Shown piece after piece: positions 14,140-18,438 of a stretch of DNA of 18,438 bases. The DNA lies in contig CAKPBH010000028.1 in NCBI GenBank assembly GCA_934140355.1, forward strand, positions 1 through 18,438, in the 5' to 3' direction. Each line of letters begins with the position of its first letter. Position 1 is the first letter of the stretch. Source of the stretch: an uncultured Bacilli bacterium. Lineage in GTDB: Bacteria; Bacillota_I; Bacilli_A; RF39; UBA660. Made by a program: the position numbers and the translations under genes. The notes under the pieces were generated by a model, which made no database searches, had not been told where the DNA came from, and saw nothing but the letters and a program-made list of their open reading frames with translations.

Positions 14140-15495
14140 ATGGAAAACGAAGAAAAGAAAAAGTCTTCTTCACGTTCTTCTTCAAAAAAAGCAGAGAAAA
14201 AAGTGAACGATAAAAATGAAAAAAAAGAAAAAACGAATGTCAATAAAAAAATAGATAAGAAGACTGAAAAAGTTAATTTAGTTAAAAAGGAAGAAAAAGA
14301 GAGTTCCAATAGTCTTCTAATAGAAGAGATAGATGAAGATTTAGAAGATATGGAGGAAACAGAAGTTAAAGAAGAAGCGAAAGAAAAAGAGGAAAAAAAG
14401 GCAAAAGAACTAAGAAAAAATGTTGAAAAAATTGAAAAAATAGCAAAAGATAAAAAGAAAAAAGTAAATACTTCAAAAAATCAAAATAGTAAGTTCAATC
14501 ATTTTTTTGCATTTTTTGAAAAACATCATATTGCTATTTATTCCTTTATTGCTGGAGTATTTATCTCTACGTTAATAGCCTTTATTATTTGGCCCGATAG
14601 AATTGCTACTTTAAAGGATGGCACGCAACCAGTTGTTAAAATTAATAAAAAGACCTATACTGCTGATGATTTATACGAAGATATGAAAAGTTATTATTCA
14701 GTTAGTTTACTTTTAGATAAAATTGATAATGATTTACTTACAACGATGTATCCTGAAGATGATACAATGACTAGTGAAGTTAAATCTAATGCCGAGTATT
14801 ATTTTAATACTTATAAGCAATATTATAATTATACTCAAGAGCAATTTTTAGAAAAAAATGGTTTCTCTAGCTATGATGCTTTTCTTGATTATTTGAAACT
14901 TGACTACAGAAGAAATAAATATTTAGAAGACTATATCAAGAAAAATTTAAGTGAAGATGAAATTAAGAAATACTATGATGAAAATGTATTTGGTGATATT
15001 AACACACAACATATTTTGGTAGAGGTTAAGTCCGATAGTGATTCTGATGATAGCAAAAAATTAAGTGATGAAGATGCTAAGAAATTAGCTGAGGAAATTA
15101 TTACAAAATTGAATGATGGTACTAGTTGGGAACAAATACAAAAAGATTATAAAGATAAAATTACTTATGAGGATTTATCTTACCAGTCATGGGATGCTTC
15201 TTTGGAAGATTCATTTATGACTGCTTTAAAGAAAATGGATAATAATTCTTATTCAGAAGAACCCGTTAAAACTTCTTATGGATATCATGTTATTCATCGA
15301 TTAGATCAAAAGAAAAAACCTACTCTAAAAAAATCTAGAGACAAAATTATTTCTAATTTAGTATCTGATAAAAAATCTGCTGATTCTAACTTATTATATA
15401 AATCTTTAATTTCTTTAAGAAAAGATAAAAATATCGATTTTAGTGATACAGTGATGAAAGCAAAATACGAAAGTTATTGTAACCAATATAAGTAA
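14140..15495 (+). CDS. Membrane-anchored parvulin-type prolyl isomerase (PrsA/SurA-like)
   Basis: Parvulin foldases catalyse cis-trans isomerisation at Xaa-Pro bonds and help exported proteins to fold outside the membrane. Residues 1-125 are an extremely Lys/Glu/Ser-rich, probably disordered or coiled cytoplasmic tail. One membrane helix follows (about 131-152). The external part has a SurA/PrsA-like helical region (165-285), then the PPIC domain (about 287-390) with TQHILVEV at its start and TSYGYHVIHRLD at its end, the family hallmarks. Helices close the chain. PrsA of most Bacillota is a lipoprotein with a lipobox; here a membrane helix and a long inner tail replace it. AAAGGAGG precedes the ATG. 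Its neighbours, two exported proteins and a secretion ATPase, fit an export-related role. Confidence 0.88.
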   Translation: MENEEKKKSSSRSSSKKAEKKVNDKNEKKEKTNVNKKIDKKTEKVNLVKKEEKESSNSLLIEEIDEDLEDMEETEVKEEAKEKEEKKAKELRKNVEKIEKIAKDKKKKVNTSKNQNSKFNHFFAFFEKHHIAIYSFIAGVFISTLIAFIIWPDRIATLKDGTQPVVKINKKTYTADDLYEDMKSYYSVSLLLDKIDNDLLTTMYPEDDTMTSEVKSNAEYYFNTYKQYYNYTQEQFLEKNGFSSYDAFLDYLKLDYRRNKYLEDYIKKNLSEDEIKKYYDENVFGDINTQHILVEVKSDSDSDDSKKLSDEDAKKLAEEIITKLNDGTSWEQIQKDYKDKITYEDLSYQSWDASLEDSFMTALKKMDNNSYSEEPVKTSYGYHVIHRLDQKKKPTLKKSRDKIISNLVSDKKSADSNLLYKSLISLRKDKNIDFSDTVMKAKYESYCNQYK

Positions 15496-15501
15496 AGTGA
15501 T

Positions 15502-15537
15502 AAACTCGTTCTTGAAATATAAAGGCGAGTTTTTTTA
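15502..15537 (+). terminator. Terminator of the prolyl-isomerase gene
   Basis: AAACTCG (15502-15508) pairs with CGAGTTT (15526-15532), followed by a T-run. It starts 6 nt past the stop codon. The T-run merges with one arm of the inverted repeat at 15534. Confidence 0.75.
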
Positions 15538-15661
15538 TTTACAGACTCTTGAAAAATCACATCTAATTTTTAGGTGTAATTTTTATCCTATTTTATTTTT
15601 TAAAATTTTAAAAAAAGACTCATTCAAACTAAGATATATTTAATATGAGTCTGTAAATAAA
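15534..15661. repeat. 128-nt segment bounded by 15-bp inverted repeats
   Basis: TTTATTTACAGACTC (15534-15548) is repeated as its exact reverse complement at 15647-15661. The segment between holds an imperfect hairpin (about 15555-15582) and a minus-strand terminator. It has no coding capacity. A third copy of the arm lies at 61-75. It may be a miniature inverted-repeat element or just two terminators sharing sequence; no clear target-site duplication is seen beyond TTT. Confidence 0.45.
15609..15652 (-). terminator. Terminator downstream of the 171-residue gene
   Basis: AGACTCAT (15616-15623) pairs perfectly with ATGAGTCT (15645-15652) around a loop of about 21 nt. On the minus strand seven T follow. 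It lies about 130 nt past the stop of the 171-residue gene. Confidence 0.6.
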
Positions 15662-15783
15662 TTTGCAACAAATAATTTTTACTAAGTCTATTTATTTTCA
15701 AAGAAACCAAATTTATAGACTTTCAAATATTGTGATAGTTTGCCATTTACATAGAAGTATTTACACACCTAATTAGGGCCTTT

Positions 15784-16299
15784 TTATAACTGCTCAAAAG
15801 TTGAAGTAACTTCTGATGATAATAACTTGTTATCATTTAACCATTTAGTAAAATAATTTATTATTTTGTATTTAACTAAATTACTCATTTTTGTTCCATC
15901 CGCATATGATATACAACTTAATTTACTACTATTATTAGCAAATGCTATTTTACCATCATTATCAATTTTGTGTTGAATATTAACTAACTTACCTTTATAT
16001 GATAACTTAAATCCAGCGAGAGAATTTTCATTTTGAAATTCAATGTAATAATTACTTGATTTTTGTGTGTATGGATTTATCATTAATAAATATCCAAAAC
16101 TACATATTCCAATTGATGACATTATGATAAATTCATAGTTTAAATTTATTATTCCATATGCAAAAGAAAAAAAGAAACCAATAAAAAACAATGACATTAC
16201 TGCTACTATTAAAATAGCACCTATACCAAATTTAGGCTTAATTTCCCCATTCACCAATTTTATTCCTAATGCTGCCCCAACAATATTACCAATGTTCAT
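15784..16299 (-). CDS. Unknown membrane protein, 171 aa
   Basis: I do not recognise a family. A short polar start (MNIGNIVGAALG) is followed by two hydrophobic segments, about residues 25-48 and 56-74. These are joined by a short turn, so both ends are on the same side. The remaining 95 residues form a soluble domain with beta-like strands (YYIEFQNENSLAGFKLSYKGKLVNIQHKID given only as landmarks YYIEFQ and LSYKGK) and a helical end. The ATG at 16299 is preceded by GGAGGG at 8 nt. No convincing promoter is visible. A 12-nt perfect palindrome, TTCTAATTAGAA (16320-16331), lies just upstream. The gene is surrounded by poorly coding sequence, so it may belong to an accessory segment. Confidence 0.75.
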   Translation of the reverse strand: MNIGNIVGAALGIKLVNGEIKPKFGIGAILIVAVMSLFFIGFFFSFAYGIINLNYEFIIMSSIGICSFGYLLMINPYTQKSSNYYIEFQNENSLAGFKLSYKGKLVNIQHKIDNDGKIAFANNSSKLSCISYADGTKMSNLVKYKIINYFTKWLNDNKLLSSEVTSTFEQL

Positions 16300-16438
16300 G
16301 CATATTTCCCTCCTTCCTATTCTAATTAGAACACATCAAGTAAATTTTTTATAAAAAACTAGGATAATCGCCCAGATCTAACAGTTTTAATTCAAAAATC
16401 TTCTCTAGATATTATAAGTTTTTTCTTTGTTAACTTAC

Positions 16439-16466
16439 TTGTAGGCTTTCGTAGATACAGTATAAT
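16439..16466 (+). promoter_or_regulatory. Possible promoter before a decayed coding fragment
   Basis: TTGTAG (16439-16444), a 16-nt spacer and TATAAT (16461-16466) are followed by AAGGAA and an ATG at 16488. Promoter, ribosome binding site and start codon are all in order, but the frame stops after 16 codons. Confidence 0.45.
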
Positions 16467-16487
16467 ACCAACATCGAAGGAAATAAT

Positions 16488-16641
16488 ATGAGGTTGAGTA
16501 TAAGAGAAAAAAGCCAAATCAATCATATCCATAATTGAAGATTACACTACTATTAACATAAAAAGAACAACAAGAACTGTTGAAATATTTGGAAATCAAT
16601 CAAAGATTGAAGAAAGATTTAGAAAAGAAAACACAATTTAA
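16488..16641 (+). pseudogene. Probable frameshifted small or residual gene
   Basis: From ATG 16488 the frame reads MRLSIREKS and stops 16 codons on. Shifting frame at the six-A run near 16506-16511 (removing one A) would give one continuous frame. It would continue as AKSIISIIEDYTTINIKRTT and go on to TVEIFGNQSKIEERF before a TAA at 16639-16641, about 50 codons. That stretch looks like genuine protein. It could be the C-terminal remnant of a larger gene or a small gene with a frameshift. I cannot assign a family. Confidence 0.35.
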
Positions 16642-16770
16642 AAAATAAAGAATACATTAGTGATTTAAACACTATGGATTAGAGAATTTTGAGATTTCAA
16701 AAGCTGTCAAATTTAGGGTTATATCATATTTTCTTAGTATTATTGTTCAAATAGAACCTTTTTTATTTAA

Positions 16771-16895
16771 TTGACATTATATTATACAAAAGATATATAG
16801 AAATAATACAAATTTAGAAATACAAAGAAAAAATAAAAATACTTCTTTAGCTTTCTCTAATATATAGGAAATCTCTTAAGAAGTATTCTTTTTTT
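16771..16895 (+). ncRNA. Candidate small RNA of about 90 nt with its own promoter
   Basis: TTGACA (16771-16776), a 17-nt spacer and TATATA (16794-16799) form a near-consensus plus-strand promoter with no open reading frame behind it. Transcription would start near 16806 and meet a 10-bp hairpin with a T-run ending near 16895. The predicted product is about 90 nt, non-coding, and antisense to the 3' untranslated region of the leucine-rich-repeat gene. Expression is not shown by sequence alone. Confidence 0.4.
16838..16894. terminator. Bidirectional terminator after the leucine-rich-repeat gene
   Basis: AATACTTCTT (16838-16847) pairs perfectly with AAGAAGTATT (16878-16887). T-runs follow on both strands (CTTTTTTT on plus, TTTATTTTTT on minus). 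It ends the minus-strand leucine-rich-repeat transcript 3 nt after its stop, and also any plus-strand transcript. Confidence 0.85.
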
Positions 16896-16896
16896 A

Positions 16897-18438
16897 TTAA
16901 TGGTTACGTCTACTAGAAATTTGATTCTTTTCTTTGATATTGGTTAGGCTTTTAAAATGTGCCTTACCTCCTATGTACTGCAATGATTCTAAGCCTTTGA
17001 TGCTAGTTAGACTATAAAAATATGCACCTCTTCCTATGTGCCGCAATGATTCTAAGCCTTTAGCATTGGTTAGGTTAGCAAAATTTGCATCTTTGTTTAT
17101 AGTTTGTAATGACTCTAATCCTTCGGCACTAGTTAGGCTAGGAAAAGATGCATCTCCTACTATGTGCTGCAATGATTCTAAGCCTTTGGCGTTTGTTAGG
17201 CTACGAAAATATACACCTCCTTCTATATTTTGCAATGAATTTAAACCTTCGGCACTGGTTAAGCTAGGAAAATTTGCACGTCCTCCTATGTTTTGCAATG
17301 AACTTAAGCCTTCAGCACTAGTTAGGCTAAGAAAATCTGCATCTTTTCCTATGTGCCGCAATGATTCTAAGCCTTTGGCGTTTGTTAGGCTACGAAAATA
17401 TACACCTCCTTCTATATTTTGCAATGAATTCAAACCTTCGGCACTGGTTAGTTTAGTAAAATTTGCAGTGCCTCCTATATTCTTTAATGAACTTAAGCCT
17501 TCGGCGTTGGTTAGCCCGCCAAAATATGCAGCGCCTTCTATGTACTGTAATGATTCTAAGCCTTTGGCATTTGTTAGTCTAGGAAAATACGCATAATCTC
17601 CTATATTCTGTAACGAACTTAAGCCTTCCGCACTAATTAGACTACGAAAATTTGCCTCGCCTTCTATGTACTGTAATGATTCTAAACCCTCGGCACTAGT
17701 TAGACTATCGAATCTTGCATTACCAAAAATAACTTGTAATTTTGAAAAATGTGATGGTACGTTTTCTTCATCAGACCAATCTAAATTTCCATAAAATAAT
17801 CTAATATTTTCATTTTCATAAAATTCACTTGAGTCTGTTGCAATTTCTTTTTCAGATACTTTAAAAATATTAGATAAGTCTTGTTTTTGATTTCTCTTTT
17901 GTATAATCTCTCTAATTCTAGGATCTGTTTTCCAACCAAATCCTTCAATTTTATTATTAATTTCATATAAGAAAGTTAAATCATCAATGGAGAATTCCAA
18001 GCCTTGTTCTTGTTTTTTTTCTAATATGGTAAGATGTTTCATATCACTAACTTTTTTTTGATAGTTTTCTTTATCGGGAAATTCCTCTAATTTTTCATCT
18101 AATATTCTTTCCATACTAGACTCTAAATTTTGATCTTTTGCTATTCCTCTTATTTCTCCAATTGTTGATTTTCCATCCATTCGAATGGCAATTCTAGGAT
18201 TTTTGTATTCATTATTTTTATCTTTTGTATAATAAATATAAAAATCACCATTTTCTAATTGTTGCTTTGCAACATTTTCCCCAGCTGTACACCATCCTGT
18301 ATTTTTTCCTTGTAAAGATTCTAAGAGAGGATGATAGTCGCTTCCTTGCTCATATTTTATCCATATTCCTTCTGTTTCTTGGGATTTTTCTTGTTCAATT
18401 ACTTTTTTTAGAAAATAAGTATATAATTTCTTAAAACT
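16897..18438 (-). CDS. Leucine-rich-repeat protein with conserved N-terminal region, 5' end missing
   Basis: The frame stays open without a stop from 16897 to the window edge (513 codons), so the internal ATG at 18180 is not the real start. Visible residues 25-110 hold a compact region: EGIWIKY, NTGWCTAGENVAKQQL (residues 46-61), GDFYIYYTKD, PRIAIRM and IGEIRGIAKDQNLE. An acidic helical stretch follows (DLTFLYEINNKIEGFGW). The conserved Trp-Cys-Thr and the Pro-x-Ile-Ala-Ile plus Gly-Glu-Ile-Arg-Gly pattern recall, remotely, PcfJ-like proteins; this is inference. Residues 246-497 are twelve 21-residue leucine-rich repeats of the type LTSAEGLxSLQxIGGxAxFxS, then a short basic tail (SSRRNH). No membrane segment is visible. 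The repeats suggest protein binding. The function is unknown, and the N terminus must be sought outside the window. Confidence 0.85.
   Translation of the reverse strand, partial: SFKKLYTYFLKKVIEQEKSQETEGIWIKYEQGSDYHPLLESLQGKNTGWCTAGENVAKQQLENGDFYIYYTKDKNNEYKNPRIAIRMDGKSTIGEIRGIAKDQNLESSMERILDEKLEEFPDKENYQKKVSDMKHLTILEKKQEQGLEFSIDDLTFLYEINNKIEGFGWKTDPRIREIIQKRNQKQDLSNIFKVSEKEIATDSSEFYENENIRLFYGNLDWSDEENVPSHFSKLQVIFGNARFDSLTSAEGLESLQYIEGEANFRSLISAEGLSSLQNIGDYAYFPRLTNAKGLESLQYIEGAAYFGGLTNAEGLSSLKNIGGTANFTKLTSAEGLNSLQNIEGGVYFRSLTNAKGLESLRHIGKDADFLSLTSAEGLSSLQNIGGRANFPSLTSAEGLNSLQNIEGGVYFRSLTNAKGLESLQHIVGDASFPSLTSAEGLESLQTINKDANFANLTNAKGLESLRHIGRGAYFYSLTSIKGLESLQYIGGKAHFKSLTNIKEKNQISSRRNH
17169..17261 (-). 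repeat. 93-nt near-identical duplication, copy 1
   Basis: This segment matches 17358-17450 at 92 of 93 positions, with the single difference at 17242. The offset of 189 nt is exactly three repeat units. Neighbouring units differ at many positions. Confidence 0.9.
17358..17450 (-). repeat. 93-nt near-identical duplication, copy 2
   Basis: Partner of 17169-17261. The identity includes silent positions, so it reflects recent duplication or gene conversion rather than selection on protein sequence alone. Confidence 0.9.

Larger units (their letters stand above)
16300..16896. other. 600-nt stretch without an intact gene
   Basis: No frame on either strand holds a convincing full gene. It contains, from left to right, a 12-nt palindrome (16320-16331), a possible plus-strand promoter (16439-16466), a decayed coding fragment (16488-16641), a 36-codon open stretch lacking a start (16664-16771), a strong plus-strand promoter (16771-16799) and a bidirectional terminator (16838-16894). 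Confidence 0.7.
16948..17703 (-). repeat. Twelve tandem 63-nt (21-residue) leucine-rich repeats
   Basis: Twelve in-frame units of exactly 63 nt, with a partial thirteenth, encode L-T-[SN]-A-[EK]-G-L-x-S-L-[QR]-x-I-x-x-x-A-x-F-x-x. The Leu, Ile and Phe positions form the hydrophobic core of a solenoid. A partial divergent unit (LQVIFGNARF) precedes them as a cap. All units have the same length, which suggests growth by unit duplication. Confidence 0.93.

Noticed and set aside
15768..16331. CTAATTAG palindromes on both sides of the 171-residue gene (15769-15776 and 16322-16329)
   Set aside because: An 8-nt AT-rich palindrome is expected often in such DNA. The upstream copy extends to 12 nt and could be an operator, but nothing else supports it.
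10837..16413. Shared 13-mer TTCTCTAGATATT at 10837 and 16401
   Set aside because: A match of this length between two places in 18 kb of AT-rich DNA is expected by chance.
17036..17596. Plus-strand open frame opposite the leucine-rich repeats
   Set aside because: It is a periodic shadow of the repeats on the other strand and has no ribosome binding site.
16948..17703. Regular 63-nt repeats that could suggest a CRISPR array or satellite
   Set aside because: The units are contiguous, without unique spacers, and translate in one frame as leucine-rich repeats with conserved core residues.
18178..18180. ATG at 18180 as the start of the leucine-rich-repeat gene
   Set aside because: The frame continues upstream with protein-like sequence to the window edge, and the ATG lacks a ribosome binding site and splits a conserved-looking region.
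1..18438. Use of UGA as tryptophan, as in many mollicutes
   Set aside because: TGA serves as a stop in intact genes (for example the ATGA junctions at 978-981 and 7767-7770), and Trp is encoded by TGG.

Overview
The window looks like chromosomal DNA from a very AT-rich member of the Bacillota/Mycoplasmatota side of the low-GC Gram-positives, most likely an uncultured gut-type lineage near the Bacilli, Erysipelotrichia or RF39. This rests on the base composition, strong AGGAGG-type ribosome binding sites, sigma-A-like promoters with 17-nt spacers, short hairpin/T-run terminators, and low-GC type TsaE/TsaB/RimI/TsaD and YqeK proteins. The standard code is used: TGA ends genes and TGG encodes Trp. 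The species cannot be named from the sequence.

Layout. Positions 1-5277 carry minus-strand genes: a coupled pair of unknown helical proteins, the Ap4A hydrolase YqeK behind a small unknown protein, an unknown protein with an HExxH metallopeptidase-like motif, and a membrane-anchored polysaccharide deacetylase. A tRNA-Asn gene (5549-5624) with its own promoter and terminator separates these from the t6A operon tsaE-tsaB-rimI-tsaD (8219 to 5763, minus). The tRNA-Asn is itself a substrate class of the t6A pathway. At 8429-9678 are two plus-strand genes: a multi-pass membrane protein with a C-terminal zinc ribbon, and an unknown protein. At 9754-11692 is a divergent pair of paralogous exported proteins with SipW/TasA-type signal peptides, driven by closely matching promoters. 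At 11778-15495 a VirD4/TraG-type coupling ATPase is divergent from a membrane-anchored parvulin-type prolyl isomerase. From 15496 to 16896 gene density falls: terminators, a short inverted repeat, a small membrane protein, a 600-nt stretch with decayed coding sequence, and a candidate small RNA. From 16897 to the right edge runs a minus-strand gene cut off at its 5' end, encoding a conserved-looking N-terminal region followed by twelve 21-residue leucine-rich repeats.

How the genes work together. The clear pathway is t6A37 tRNA modification. A second theme is the cell surface: deacetylase, two SipW-class exported proteins, an extracellular foldase and the coupling ATPase. The coupling ATPase has no relaxase or type IV secretion channel gene nearby. 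No complete new multi-gene system is visible. The points most worth a second look are the truncated leucine-rich-repeat protein, the orphan coupling ATPase beside the foldase, the SipW-class pair with a shared two-cysteine motif, and the candidate small RNA at 16806-16895.
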